NCBI GenBank assembly: GCA_004794785.1 | Contig: SJOL01003073.1 | Location: 71,611-135,610, forward strand | Length of the DNA: 64,000 nt | Origin: Opisthorchis felineus | Lineage: Eukaryota; Platyhelminthes; Trematoda; Opisthorchiida; Opisthorchiidae | Reading direction: 5' to 3' | Part shown: piece by piece, positions 51,099 to 63,409 of the stretch | Layout of the letters: every line of letters starts with the position of its first letter | Numbering within the stretch: position 1 is the first letter of the stretch | Notes under the pieces: generated by a model | What the model saw: the letters and a program-made list of their open reading frames with translations, nothing else | Told to the model about the DNA's origin: nothing | Database searches by the model: none | Made by a program: the position numbers and the translations under genes

Positions 51099-52166
51099 AA
51101 TGGTGACTACCCAACCTGTCCCAAACGTTTTCCAGTTGATTCAGTATAATGAATTTCAGTTGTAGGTTGCTGGATTTGTAGAATTCCAATCCATATCACT
51201 GTCCTTTGAACGGTACTCCTCCTGTTCTCGTGAATCCAGGACTCAAGAGGATAACTGCGCCAGGACAGGAGGAGGACTGCTCAAACAAGAGTGACGTGGA
51301 GATGAATTCTACGATGAATTTTATTCCGTTTCTGAAATCTGTCTAACCAACTGTTGCGGAATCTGAAACCTCAAACTACGAGTTCAGTGGCCAGGCTTTG
51401 CGATTCTCCTGTATTTATTCTTCAGTTATTAATGGTTTTTGACATGCAGTAGGGAGACATTTTTGTACCTTAACCTTCAATTCTAGAAAAAGTTAGTCCA
51501 TCGATGAGCGGGCTTTACTGCAGGATTCGTGACCTTTGCCAGTCAGCTTTTAAATATCGCTTGTCACATAGTTTACGTCATAAGGGAGGTGATATCACAA
51601 TGGGATCTGCTGATTCTACTAGGTTGGGTTATTTTCATCTTCTCACTCAGCGATACGAATATCTTCCTTCTTGTCATTCTTCGTGGTAAGGAACTTATGA
51701 AGTTCGTTCTTTCACACAGACCCCATCTGGCGTAGCTCTTCCACTTTGCCGGATTTATTTCAATACACTTGTACACCCACTTTTACCGTAATTCCCATCG
51801 ATGATGGTCTGGACGGCGTCCATACTGATCCCACAAACCGAACAAATGAGCTGATGGCATATCACCCCACTTCATCAAACCTTTGAGATGGCAAGGGGAG
51901 GTGTATGGCTACTTGTCAGACCAACGATCCCGTCTGTGATACAGTGAATCTAGACATAGAGGTGTATAGGTTGCTAAGCCGAACAACCGACGTTGTGATC
52001 TTGGAAACAACGATGAGGACTGGAGACACTACGATTCAAGTTTCTTGTTGAAGGACTGATCCGAATTATCGGCTCGCTGGGTCAAAGAAAACATCATAAA
52101 CACTAGAAACAATAGGCTGTTCTCGGAAGCGTACTTTTTTTGTCGAAACTTGCTAGCTTTCTTCAG
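51099..52166. other. no gene seen
   Basis: Three overlapping short frames at 51504-51776, both strands, without splice support. Confidence 0.3.
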
Positions 52167-52373
52167 GCTAAAATTCGGCATTTGTTCTCTCATGACTCCG
52201 TAAAAATCCCAGCTTTACACGTGCGCTCCAAGTTTCATTTCACTCGGTTGAACTGTTTGTGTCCTGCACGAAGCAGCTTCATTTTCACATGTGCGATTCC
52301 TTACTGGGCCCTGGTGAACAGAACACTAGAGACACCAAAACGGCCCAAGAATACCTGGTTCGTCGAAGCCTGA
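52167..52373 (+). CDS. possible 3'-terminal exon, unrecognised protein
   Basis: The strong acceptor TAGCTTTCTTCAG at 52166 opens in phase 0 a frame of 69 codons to TGA. The peptide starts AKIRHLFSHDSVKIPALHV, is basic and ends PKRPKNTWFVEA. No upstream exon was matched. Confidence 0.33.
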   Translation, partial: AKIRHLFSHDSVKIPALHVRSKFHFTRLNCLCPARSSFIFTCAIPYWALVNRTLETPKRPKNTWFVEA

Positions 52374-52477
52374 CTGCAGCCTATTCACCACGACCCGGCT
52401 CTTGCATGACCATGCTGGTCCTACAGTCCACCTGCCAAGTTTACCGTCTTGATCAACCAATGTAGCCGTTCGATTAC

Positions 52478-52582
52478 CTGCCACTGTGGCACACTGTTGT
52501 AATTCGTCAACAGTGGGTTTGTAAGATCAGCTACAATGAGTGCGCTTGGTCTGAGAGCATTTGCATGCATGCATAAAGCATG
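52478..52582 (-). CDS. possible internal exon (35 codons)
   Basis: The acceptor GCCAAACATTTCACAG and donor GGCAG|GTAATC bound an exon that is open throughout, phase 0 at both ends. The reading includes ALRPSALIVADLTNPLLTNY and ends VPQWQ. A longer minus-strand frame (52527-52820) overlaps in another phase; the splice signals favour this one. Confidence 0.4.
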
Positions 52583-53009
52583 CTGTGAAATGTTTGGCAA
52601 CAGGACTGGCAGGTTGAAAACCTCGACAAGCCTCAGGCTTTAGCGCTTCGATGTATGCTGGAGAGTCACTAACAGGTGAAGAAGTCTTGGTGGGTGCGTT
52701 CGAGTGATAGACATTCAAACCAAACAACTGGTCTGATGCCCGAGAAGTACATCTCGTTCTGAGGTGAAAAAATGCCACTGGTCTACGGAATCCGTTGGAC
52801 GCATCCCATCTGCATACCATTGGAGCTGTATTGCAGAACCATCATATAACGAGGGTCAAAGCACGAGTTTCAACAGGCATGGCCAAAAGATTTGAAATAG
52901 ATGAAACTCTAGTGGCGATATTAGCAGTCTGGTCACCTGAGACATTCATCTCATTGTATCCTCTTGGGAAGTAAATCGGTCAGTTCGGGAAATAAAAAGC
53001 GTTTACGCT

Positions 53010-53813
53010 TTGGTTCTATACTTCAATTTCCTCGAAATGAGGATGTTGTCACGAAACATTCCGCGAAAGTTGTCTCCTGAAGGCAAGTGCGTCCTGGTTG
53101 TTGATCATGTGGCTTTGGATCTGTTCACCGTGCTTCGCAATTCCATAAAGTTTGATTTATTTGAACCCAAGTTTATCAGCCGATATTGTGCTCTCAACGG
53201 TATCAATAGCTCAGTAAATTTCAAAGACAAATATCCTCTCTGTTGACTATCATGTCTCCAAAAATATGGTCAAGTCGACGGATCAGTCCTCGCAGCTTGT
53301 GAACGAACTACTCTTGAGTCAAGGTAGGTGTACCATTTCAGTCTACGCAATCACTCTTGAGATGTTGTTTCACCGACTTTCGGATGGCAGTCTTCCAAAC
53401 GACAAAAATTTTACCGAATGCCAGCATTCCAAAACCGCTCACATATGCTACTAGCTCGTGAAGCATCCAAAGCCACAATCACAGGGCACCCAACCTTTGG
53501 GCTCAGGGTAGTAGTTATATTCTGGTCGATACACTAACCGCAGACACAGAGAACTTGGCTTATGCGACCTTGACACTAGAGCAGAGTCTAAACTCGTTCG
53601 CTAGTGGTATCATACCAGAATGGCACCAGCCTTCTCCAAGTTACGATACCGAAACAGAGAACTCAACTTCGGATCACTTTTACTACTATCAAACCTCCCA
53701 CAGTGCCACAGCACATCAGTGCGTCGTGAATCTTGGTCTGATCAGCTGGCCTTGTTCATGCAGTCAGCTGATTGTTGTCAACTGGTCGGAAAGCCTAGTC
53801 TGGTTAGTGAACT
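53010..53813 (+). CDS. candidate exon cluster, unrecognised protein, frame uncertain
   Basis: The frame 53010-53246 (MRMLSRNIPRKLSPEGK, then VDHVALDLFTVLRNSIKF) is followed in the same phase, after one TGA, by SCLQKYGQVDGSVLAACERT up to a CAAG|GTAGGT donor at 53318. An acceptor CAATCACAG near 53485 would continue in phase into SYILVDTLTADTENLAYATL and EQSLNSFASGIIPEW. The stop means an intron around 53222-53285, a pseudogene or chance. A second overlapping frame (53620-53922) is also open. Confidence 0.3.
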
Positions 53814-54744
53814 AGAAGGTGGAGGGGTTGGTGATTGCCAAGACGTGAACTTGGAATTCTACCGGATTTTCAGGATAAAAATGGGTCTAGATGTCATAAG
53901 AACGTTTTGGTCTCCACTGTGAAATATCAGGTGCATGTAGAGGGATCTGACACGTGACCTTCGATTAGGAGTATCAGGCTGTAACCTCGGCAGGACACCT
54001 CCGCCTCCCAGTTAATGAAGCTGGTAAGGTGATTTGGAGTATGACTAGTTATTAAGCAAATCAGACGATGACCTGACGACCGATAGCTATTCGGGACGTG
54101 CTGCATTCACTTCACGCAGTGAACAGAGCAAGCAGTCCCGCACTTTTAGTCTGTCCCCCCTGTATTTCTGGGGTCAAGTTCACTGTCGTGACAATAAGCT
54201 AGTGCGTTCCCCGTGTTGTCACCTTGCTCTTTCCGCCTGTAAAATGACCAAAAACGGGGACGTAGTCTGAATATGCACGTGGCACGACTCGGTACACCAT
54301 AGGAACCAAACCACTGGGCTGGTTTATAAGGCATCTGAGACATGAGTACTAAATTTCCTAGAAGGACAATGTGTGGTAATCCGATACCTTTTCTGTAGGA
54401 AGGCCTTTTATCTAAGCAACGTACAGGGACCCACTAGGGTTGGGCGAGTTCATACGCAGCAACGCAATACAAGGAGATTTGAACTTCTGTAGTTCACTAC
54501 ATTTGGTACACCGGAAGTTGCCGCGGCCACCCTAGCTGACCTCATAAAGGAATGCACGCAGTACACGAAGCAGGTGTCCGGCCCATTAAAGAACTGCTCC
54601 CGGAAGGCTTGACCGGGCTCTTCGACCTGCGATACCAAGGCAGTTGCAGAGTCACCACTTGAGACGCCGCATACCCGACACACAGATCAGTCACGAGTAT
54701 GTTTGCCCGTTCCGGTGCGAAACTCGAGCGTATTCGGTATGCGT

Positions 54745-54860
54745 TCGTGGGTTAGTGATAATGTTCTCAACTCGTATGTCTAACCTTCAGATTTCGAGTC
54801 GCGGTATGAGCGAAGATGTGAACTGCTGATGAGCACTAATGAAAGTGGAACTGAAATCAA
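54745..54860 (+). mobile_element. tRNA-derived SINE with decayed hammerhead (family 2)
   Basis: The head aligns with tRNA sequence: GTTAGTGATAATGTTCTCAA, CTCGTATGTCTAACC and ATTTCGAGTCG (B box). It continues into AGATGTGAACTG, CTGATGA (54826-54832) and GCACTAATGAAAGTGGAA, where the GAAAC motif has been lost. Confidence 0.55.
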
Positions 54861-56357
54861 TTAGTTCCTTAGCTGAGTAAACAGGTCAAACACAATGTTG
54901 CTGTAGGTCGGAAAGAAGATCATCGAAGTTCGAATTCGGATATTTGTCAACGCTTGCCGGCGGTTATCACATTGATGTTTCTCGTGTAAAAGAAGTGCAA
55001 ACGGAAGTGACTGACAAAATAAGACTACGAACGAAAGCCTTCCTTTACTAATGACTAAAGAAGAGAAGGATCAATTATGATCGATGTTTTGAACATTACT
55101 GATCTTCTGCGCTAAAATCCACCTGGGGGGTTTCGTAAGTTCGAAATTTCTGTACCAATCCAGTTGCTGCTTTTTAAGATACCTTGACATCTTGACTTGA
55201 CGAAATAGAAATTAGGTTTTCACTTCCGATCTCACACATCAAGTTACCTTCGCCAGGCACACCAAAACCGAAAGGTTCGATAAACAAGTAAGGATCGATT
55301 GGAATATGGAAAACTTAAACTATTACACTAGATTGATTGTCATTCAAATAAGCTTAAGAGGTCCCGTGACATTGTATGAGAATGTACTTATATGGAAAAG
55401 CCATATGAGGAAGTTGTGGAACAGAAAGGATACCAGCGTTTCACCTAAAAGCAAACTGTTGCTAGGTAATACTTCATGTTTTCGCTAGACACAAATGAAT
55501 TGATAAAAACGAGGAATTTGAAATGAAGCAGACAAAACTTATAACGTGAATTCGAACCAGGTTGTTTAAAGACAGTCCTGCAAACTGCTGAAGCGTCCAT
55601 TGACTACTGCTCACTTAGTACACGCTTCCTCAGGGTCGTCAGCAGCAGGCACATCGTCTGACAACTAGAGGAAACCTACCCCCTTATAAGTAGGGTGCAA
55701 ATTTGTCTAAAATCAACTTCAAATAATTTGTACATGATTGCTCAATATAATTAATCTTCATAGATGTTTCAAAAAAATAACCAGGCAGTAATCTGCACGA
55801 CACGAAAGATGTCCATATTAGATTATCTATCCTGATTTTTGAAGTTTTGGTGCGAATTTGAAAAGTTGTCTCAGAAAACTTGCCCAAGAAACAAAACTCA
55901 AGGAAGCACTTTCGAACACTGCTGAAGGAAATAAGTCCGGAAATATTCTCTTGAAGTAAGCGCGCTTTCAGGGAGAGCGACTTTCAAAGTCCTCAAGTAA
56001 AAAGCAAATTTGTGTGTATTAAGATCACAGTGGTTTGCATTCGGCTGAAGAGAACCTGAGAATAAAAGTGGTCTAGTACACATGCTTTGACTGTATTTCG
56101 GTTACTACAGGCCTTAACAACAGTAATTGTATCAATGAGGAGGATTAGCTGAGGCGTATTACGAAAAATAACCGAAAGGCATGCACGCATCCGCGCCATG
56201 TCTACGTTGGTACGGTGGCACGTCAGTTGTAGAACTGCCGTAGGCTTAAAACTCCAGAATATCCACGATTGTTATGCCAGCCCATTGCGGGTCTGTAAAT
56301 AAAAAAACACAAGGATTCGTTACACTATAATGTACAAATAGTATAAAATACACGTGA
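54861..56357. other. no confirmed gene
   Basis: Short frames only. Near 55546-55620 the minus strand has a B-box-like GGTTCGAATTC and an A-box-like TAGTCAATGGA about 40 bases apart, possibly another very old SINE head. Confidence 0.3.
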
Positions 56358-56585
56358 AACGTAGAGATAAACTTGCAACTCGGATCCACGGGTCGGTATG
56401 ATGGACCGCATAAGACTCCTTTAGGTCTTGGTGGTACTGCTTCGCCGGAGGAAGACGACGAGGATTATCAGCTACTTTCACACATCGATATAACAAGACG
56501 ATTCGAAAATGCACCTACTAGTTTCTACACCAGCTGGTTCGCAATTACTGGTTTGAATGACCTATATCAAACTGCCCTTCGCTGA
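56358..56585 (+). CDS. possible 3'-terminal exon, unrecognised protein
   Basis: It is open from 56358 to TGA at 56585, with strongly protein-like content: LGSTGRYDGPHKTPLGLGG, an acidic patch (SPEEDDEDYQLL), then RRFENAPTSFYTSWF. The upstream acceptor is poor (no pyrimidine tract), so the 5' edge is unclear. It lies tail to tail with the minus-strand exons below. Confidence 0.4.
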   Translation, partial: NVEINLQLGSTGRYDGPHKTPLGLGGTASPEEDDEDYQLLSHIDITRRFENAPTSFYTSWFAITGLNDLYQTALR

Positions 56586-56967
56586 ATTGTTTTTGTCGAT
56601 GTACGAAATGTGATTGATGTGCGCGAAATGTGAGCATGTACTGGTGAGAAATGGTGTATACCCCGTCTCCTAGGAGTCAAAAACTGGTCAGCATCTAATT
56701 TTGTTTTAGTTTTCAAGTCAAATTTACATATTCCGAATGACTAACGCATTTTCTGCACACACCAGACAGAACAAAGCGTACTCAAGCCAGGTTTTCGTAA
56801 GCTTTGTGAGTGACTGAACAACCAGACTATGGCGATACTGGGTCTGTTTAGAAGTTCCACCGACTCGTGTGCCTCTCCCAAGTTCTAGTGATCCGAAGCT
56901 TGTAAAGCTAGAAATACGCCTTAAAAACCTTTGGAGATTATAAGTAGATTTACTGTATCCGAATGCT

Positions 56968-57233
56968 TCAGAAAAGGTGACATCTACATCTGTTCCAGGC
57001 GCTTTCCAAACGTTCGATAGAACTATCTGCTTTTTTCGCCTCCTGAGTACGTCCTTTTTCTTTCAAATGATAACACATGGTCGGAACCCCTTTACTACCC
57101 AGTGATGCCGGAGAATAAGTTTTTCGAAACATGCGTGTGTGTTGGGAAGGTTTATTTACCAGAAGTTCAATCAGTTCTCCTTCGACCATACAGGAAAATA
57201 CTACCCGAGGGTTGAAAACGATTATGTACACCG
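56968..57233 (-). CDS. 3'-terminal exon, possible cytoplasmic tail
   Basis: The acceptor GGTTCATTGTTCAG on the minus strand opens at 57233 with two leading bases, then 88 codons including TGA. The peptide begins VYIIVFNPRVVFSCMVEGEL and turns basic and charged (HLKEKGRTQEAKKADSSIER). It could be the last exon of the gene at 58178-60457. The phase (1) does not match the exon ending at 58178 (phase 0), so at least one exon would be missing between them. Confidence 0.45.
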
Positions 57234-57989
57234 CTGAACAATGAACCTCATGGCAGGAGGATTTCATGAATCGATCAAACTATACGAATGTTATCTCTGA
57301 TTTGTGCTATGGAAACATGTTCACGCTACAAACGCTTTCTCTCTAATCACAGTAGACGACATAAAATAAACTCACTTAGATGAGTCTGCTTAACGGGACA
57401 AGATGCCGGAATAATAGTGGTCGGTTTTTCCTCTTCTAGCGATTCGAAGAACAATGGGACAAGATTTTGAAACAGAATAGCCTTCTTTCTTCGCGAGGTA
57501 TACTCATCTGGTTAAAAGTTTAAACCGGTATTGTAAATACTGAAAATAAGCAATCGCTACTGCGGCAGAAGTTCGAAACACATGTACTCTAATGAACTTA
57601 ACGGATTTCATCTAGTACGATCAAGAATTCTTGCATTTTGAAGATCGCTGTAACGAGCTATTCGTGCAATGAAAAAGCGCCTTCAAACGGATCGTCGCCC
57701 TTTATTCAAAGAATCGGGATATCATGTTTCGGATCTACTTCCTTCCTCTACCGTCAGTTGGACAACAAATAACGCCTTTTGATGTTGCCGAGTGAGATAA
57801 GCTATCACCGTCATTGATAGGTTGTTTGAGTGGATCATTTTCTCTAAAACACTATCCCATCCATCTCATGATTGCTGAACCGGTCTTCGCACTGTCGGTG
57901 CGTGCGTGAAAACAGAGGAACAACTTAGTCCGAAGCTTATGAGTAGGATGAAAACACCTTCAATCTTCAGTGTCGTACTAACCAAAACA

Positions 57990-58095
57990 TGATGCAGTCT
58001 TTGCACAGTGCATTCAGTTGAAGACTACCATGAACGAGAGATTCAGCAGAGTCTTTCGTTAAAACCAAGTTGGTGTGCAGACCGAAGTTGAAGCC
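57990..58095 (+). repeat. family 1 unit flank without ribozyme
   Basis: It carries TTCAGTTGAAGACTACCAT, AGAGATTCAGCAGAGTCTTT and AAAACCAAGTTGGT. These match the flank downstream of the hammerhead at 33240-33340. Confidence 0.5.
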
Positions 58096-58177
58096 AAAAT
58101 AACAGCCATAAAGGCCCGGTGAGTACGGAAACTCTGTTGGACAGAAAACCTTCAGTTAAACCCGGAATAAAAATTAC

Positions 58178-60457
58178 CTCTTGACCGTTGGTCCGTAAGA
58201 AAAGCGCTGCGCCCAGGAGTGTTCCCAAAAAGACTGATCCGAAAACAGGGCGAAACTGTCCGGTCCGGAAATCAGTTACATCAAGGAAGATGGGATGCCC
58301 TTCAAGACAAGAGCTATTAGGAAGAGTGCAGCCTGCTCACCCTTTTAGAAATGTATTTGTTGTGCAAGTGCCGACTTCTACAAAGACGAGAGGGGTTGAA
58401 AATTTGGCGACCTAAATGGTTTATATGCTTTTAGCCATGAAAATTATCTTCCTGGCTGCCGTATACGTCTACCAATACTGCAAGTCAGGTCTATTATAAG
58501 GGATGCTACAACATATAGTGACAGCTGCTGAAGCAATCACGTTTGTGCATGTCCAAAAAACATAACATGTCGGAAGACGAAAACGCAGTGAGTCTGAAAT
58601 TGTGATGGTCTTCATCACACCTTTGTTCATATAGGTGTATGCGGTGGTCACTGACAGTTTGCTCGTTGCTCTCGGGTCCTCATACCACACGACCGAGTGA
58701 ACATTCTCTCTTACCTCCGACCTCGACTCAAGAAATTTCAGGACTCACAGGAACCACAAGATCAGAACAATCGCATCAGGAACGAGTACCAACAGCTCTT
58801 GCATCACCGAAACCCCACAAACCTAATGCTATCACAAAGAATGGTCACATATTCCAGCAATGAAACTCTATATTTCCTGGAGCGGGAAGCCAATATGAGT
58901 CCACACCGAAGGCGATATTCGACAAAGCTCTGGCTCCTGTTGGTTACTTTAGAGAGATCTCTCACGTTCATTCACTAGGCATCATTTCCATGGTGAACTT
59001 TTCAACGCAGTGCGTGTCGGCAGCGAGACAAAAAAACATTAGACTAGTTTCCTACTCATTGTTTCGTGCTTTATTTCAATACGATCGTTGAAACCATATT
59101 TATTTACCCCTTCTACCTCTATCTATTGGAGTTGTATAGAGAAATCTTGTAACTACAGCGTGGAAAGTTCGGGCTACCGCAGCTCCCAAGAGAGAGCACG
59201 CTATTGCACTTGCACATAGAGTGCCCATTGGTGGAGCAGTTTCTCTGTAGTCTGCAAATTTTGGGTGTTGGACTGACGCACAATCTTAAATCTCTGTACC
59301 TCCCAAATATCAATAGTTTGCCGTGATTTTACACGAGTTTTGTGAGAACAATGCAATGTCCACTTACATGAGGTACATTAACACCCAATCTTGGCGAAAT
59401 CCCAAACAGCTGATAATATTACTTTTACTAGGTTCGGATGAAAGTTGGATAACCAAAGGTTGAATATCTGTAGGATCCTTATGTTTATTTCTGCATTGTC
59501 CTCTTGATCGTAGATTCAGACGCGTATGACATAATTCACTTGTCCCATGGACAACACCTGATGAGAAGGAACCGTCATTTTCAATAACAAACAGTCCAAA
59601 ACTTTTTGGTGACTGGCGAGCCAGCGCGAAATCAGCAATACTTATTTTGGACCCGAACAAAGATTTCTAACCCGACAGGACGTAGGATGCAAAGACGTCC
59701 TAGTTGTTTCACAAGCGCAGTTACTGAGATATCCAAACAGCCGTTCGAAAGATCCCTTTCCGTTCATCCAGTTTCTGGTGAGATAGCCAATAAGGGATTA
59801 ATCGAAAACACCCATGAGGTCACGCCCCATAGAGTCCTCCTTCCTAACCAGACCACAAACTCATAAAGAACTTTTCACATTTTCAGTTTTTTTTCTTTTT
59901 TGGGTTAGACCAATCCAGAAAAAATAGTTAATTGTGCTGTGAGTATCTTCCTCTGATATAATACAGCACGCAAATTAACGCCAACACATATCAGTTGTCT
60001 AATCGCAATTTTCTAAAGCCGTTCAGTGCGCGACAATAGATTTTTTCCGATTTCCTTTTATGTAAATATTGCATCGGACTCAACTTGCTGAGCGAAAATC
60101 GGGTACTTTGGCCGTCTGCATTCAATATCCACCAGGTACAAACCAGTGGGCTTGAGCAAGATAATAGTTAAGCAGTGTGACTTCTACGGTTTCTTTCGGA
60201 AAACATTTCAAGAGCTACTTATACCTACTTGTCTGATGCACGCCCAAGCGGTTCAGCAGACCATGACAATGAAGAACTTCGTATTTCGTTGATACTAAAT
60301 ATGCACTTATCCATAGCATCATTCTAACAGCTTTTGTTAAAGCTATTCCCCTGTAAACTCCGCATGTGTAGTCAGAGCCGAATCGAATTCCGTTGAATAA
60401 GTCCAGTGGAAAATGAAGTGCATGGTGGTAATTGACTGCTACATGGTCCAAATATGC
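58178..60457 (-). CDS. multi-exon gene, probable membrane protein with EGF-like module
   Basis: Minus-strand exons: 60457-60225 (phase 0 to 2), 59640-59368 (2 to 2, donor CTCAT|GTAAGT), 59284-59178 (2 to 1), 58743-58567 (1 to 1, weak donor) and 58332-58178 (1 to 0, donor GAG|GTAATT). All phases agree. The third exon has six cysteines spaced C-x7-C-x5-C-x7-C-x-C-x8-C, the EGF pattern. The fourth has TAYTYMNKGVMKTITISDS, resembling the end of a PKD or immunoglobulin-like beta fold. The fifth has a short hydrophobic run (SVFLGTLLGAALFL) that could be the membrane span. Upstream, 60458-60608 contains another coding-like frame (STFAVHIMERDFSYMLHEVS) that cannot be joined without a frameshift. The family was not identified. 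Some acceptors are weak, and a competing frame is open across the EGF exon. Confidence 0.45.
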
Positions 60458-60609
60458 CTAGAGTTGGTCTGCAGTTGGTGGCCTCTAGGTAACAAGACAT
60501 GAACGCTTGTGCTGAAACTTCGTGAAGCATGTAACTGAAGTCTCTCTCCATTATATGTACGGCGAATGTCGACCCCGAATCGGGCGCCAAGATGGGTTTC
60601 TTCCGCAAT

Positions 60610-62038
60610 CAGTGGGTCGACACAGGCACCCATATCATCCGCCAGAACCATGACTAATCCCCACAGAACATATCACCCTCACCCTCAGAACTGCCGTCTG
60701 TTGTAGAGTATGTTGACACAACACAACTGATTTTACGGCATACAAAAGGGCTACGACTAGCCACTGCATTTACCAGTCAAGCTGCAGTTGCAGGGATACA
60801 TTGGGATACTTTGGTAGGTTAGTAGAACTGACCGGAGGCTAGAAACACAAGCAAAACGGCACCTGCCCAAGACGAATTCGTAACGTCAGCTGATCTTGAA
60901 CTAACTTGGAAGGAGTCGGAAATCAGGTCATCGACTACCAGGCATCTGATCCAAACGGGACACGTAGCTGAACTTCACTATTCTTTCCGGGTCACAGCAC
61001 GAACTAGTCATTCACGTAGACTGAAGTTCCTCGAGGCCCGTACTACTGACTCAGAAATGCCTGAAAGTGACCCTCAGACTACCTTGGTTTTATAGATCGG
61101 TCACGTTACGGTCTAGTTCCATATAGACGATGCAGCTAGCTCTGTATTTTGTTTGATTGTTTTCCATTTTACACTTACTAACTGAGACGAGATTGTATGA
61201 AATGAATTCATCCCGCGACATTCCTGTTCCCACCACCTTGTTCAAAGTGATCCAGGGATCCCAATGTTTTAAATGACTCAATAGTCTGGCTCATTTGGCT
61301 GCAGAAAGCTGGCCTAGCCGGACAGCGTAGACGGCTTCTCGAGGTTTCTACACGCCTCAGGTGCTTTCAGAGCCACATCGAGCTCATAGCACGTTTGGTT
61401 CACTTTTCCGCCGTACTGAATAATTCGCCGGTGCTCACGGTCAACCGTGGGGCGGCCGGAGCATGCGGTTTTTAGAACCGACACTTACTAACCTACCCTT
61501 TCTCGGGTAGGATAGCATCACTGCTTTCATGAATTTGGGAATGCTAGTCACCTTGGGAAACATCTTATCGTTCTCATTTTCCCATCGCAGTATGACTGTG
61601 TCACCAGACATTCTCGTAATTCGATATCTATCAGGAAAGGGACTTGTTATTCTTTGTCTGGCTACTAATAGTTGGCCGTCCTAGCATGGGTGCAGCTTTA
61701 GGAATGGGACTCCGGCCAGTGCGGATCGCAGTACCATTGCAGTACTGAAGCGAATAGATGTCACCTTAAGATCGGGAAAGCTGAAGAATAGGGTGAAGCG
61801 ACACACGACATCTCAATAGCACACCCAATAGTCGGAATTGGCGTAACTATTATGCAAAAATACGTGTTCGAAACGAAGTTTCGTGTTGAGTGGTTCTTAT
61901 TAAAGTTGAGCTAGGTTGCAATGATTGACCATCACGATACAGGTTCATCATGTTGCGATAGTGTGTGAATCACAGATGTGCAGGATTATTGAATACCTTG
62001 AGAATTTATTTCAGATAAACAGGAAAATTTTATCTCAG
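60610..62038. other. no confirmed gene
   Basis: Short frames only. The region presumably holds the 5' part of the plus-strand gene ending at 62346, but no earlier exon was matched. Confidence 0.3.
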
Positions 62039-62346
62039 CCTGATAGACATTGTTGAAAAACACCTACATACACAAGAAAGTTCATTATTCGGACAGGAGA
62101 TGTACGATGCTGTGCTTTTCGGTTACCAACGGACAAAGAAGTATCCCTGCCAAAGAAACACTTTGGAATTTTCCGAGGATTATTACAAGATTGGTGAGTA
62201 CTGTATTGGAACATCAGTATCAGAAAGCTTCTGATACAGTACCTAACGAAACGGTGGATCCATTCATAGGCTCGTTCGGAGAGACTAACATGATGACGCG
62301 ATTGGCGCATAGAGACGACATTCTATCTTTCATGCTCTGGAAATAA
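62039..62346 (+). CDS. two 3' exons, unrecognised protein
   Basis: Exon 62039-62193 follows the acceptor TTTTATCTCAG and ends at ATTG|GTGAGT (phase 1). Exon 62240-62346 supplies two bases and continues to TAA, which overlaps an AATAAA motif. The intron is only 46 bases. The reading includes LIDIVEKHLHTQESSLFGQE, then MYDAVLFGYQRTKKYP, NTLEFSEDYYK, and after the junction VPNETVDPFIGSFGE. Another frame of exon 1 is also open, but only this one joins in phase after a good acceptor. It enters in phase 2, so upstream exons exist. Confidence 0.5.
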
Positions 62347-62998
62347 AAATAAGAACTATCATCGGCACACAATGACAAAATAAGGTAGGACAAACGTTCA
62401 TTTCGCAAGATCACACCTCAGACAGGCATTAATCTTGCCTTCCCAAAAGATATCTGTATACAGAGAGGAGAAGCTGGTAAGTAATTAGGTAAGTAAGAAA
62501 GATCACCTAGTTTTCACGAGGAGCTTCGTCCTTAATGAAAATGGGCGCAGACGTGTCCGTTCGTTTGATATACAGTTTTGGGCCGTCGACCTCAGCATCA
62601 CAAGCCCTCTGGCAGGTCTGAGCGGCTGGTGACTTTGTGGAGGGTGTGATCTTTTTCCGACCCATCAGTTCATTTATTTATTTAGAAAATCTGACATGGT
62701 ACATAGTTTGATTGTTGTATGTAAATCGGAAGCCTAAAAATCACCAAGCCGTAGACTTCCATGTTACTGTTGCATATCACCCGGATACATTCAATGCTAT
62801 GTTTCGGCAAACATCAAGTCCTCTACAAGGAGCGCTTGTGAGTCACCATATGGGTTGGCCAGTAATTTAGAGTGTGTTTAGAGTCAAATTACGCGCAGAC
62901 TCGTTGAAGGACACGTTGTACAAACATTGTTGGTCCGAAACTATTAATCAAAGGTGCAAGCGACCGATCTTTCTGTATCTACCTGGTGGAGCTTTCAG

Positions 62999-63175
62999 GA
63001 ATCCGATTATATGTTCCCTTACTTTAAAGATGACCGTGAACGAACTCTTCGCCAGTCACGCCTTTTTTTCCCGTCGGGAATTTTCAGAAACGATATGAGT
63101 GAAATATACGAACCTACTTACTATGCCAGAGGTTATCAAGCACCCACCTATGAGCGAATCAAGTTTCATAAATAA
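62999..63175 (+). CDS. possible 3'-terminal exon, unrecognised protein
   Basis: After the acceptor TGGAGCTTTCAG the frame opens in phase 0 for 59 codons to TAA. It is rich in aromatic and charged residues (ESDYMFPYFKDDRERTLRQ; SEIYEPTYYARGYQAPTYER). Two other frames, including a 117-codon minus-strand one, are open in the same stretch, so the choice is not secure. It could belong to an alternative 3' end of the preceding gene. Confidence 0.38.
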   Translation, partial: ESDYMFPYFKDDRERTLRQSRLFFPSGIFRNDMSEIYEPTYYARGYQAPTYERIKFHK

Positions 63176-63409
63176 CCGCAGTTCGGCCCCAGCAACATAC
63201 TGTGTGGCTTTTAGATTCGGCCGATTTTTTGACGTGCCCAGTGAGTTACCGACCCGGCAACTTCCGCAGCAGTTGACTATAGCTAAACTAGCACAGTGAG
63301 TGCACAGCAAAGGTTGAAAAACTGGTTGGTCAGGTAATTTTGAAGAAACGTCAGCCAAATTGGCGATCGGCAGCAGTTGGGCAAATAAACCGAGAAAACA
63401 AACCATCAT

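Noticed and set aside
54140..54690. Minus-strand frames at 54146-54343 and 54450-54683
   Set aside because: Arginine- and cysteine-rich composition without splice sites; indistinguishable from chance.
58639..58978. Two overlapping plus-strand frames with protein-like content
   Set aside because: They lie antisense to the phase-matched minus-strand exon at 58567-58743 and show no usable donor.
59606..59866. 86-codon plus-strand frame
   Set aside because: Partly antisense to the exon at 59368-59640 and without an acceptor or donor.
63056..63409. 117-codon minus-strand frame
   Set aside because: Three frames are open here at once. The plus-strand exon at 62999-63175 has a clear acceptor, and this one has none.
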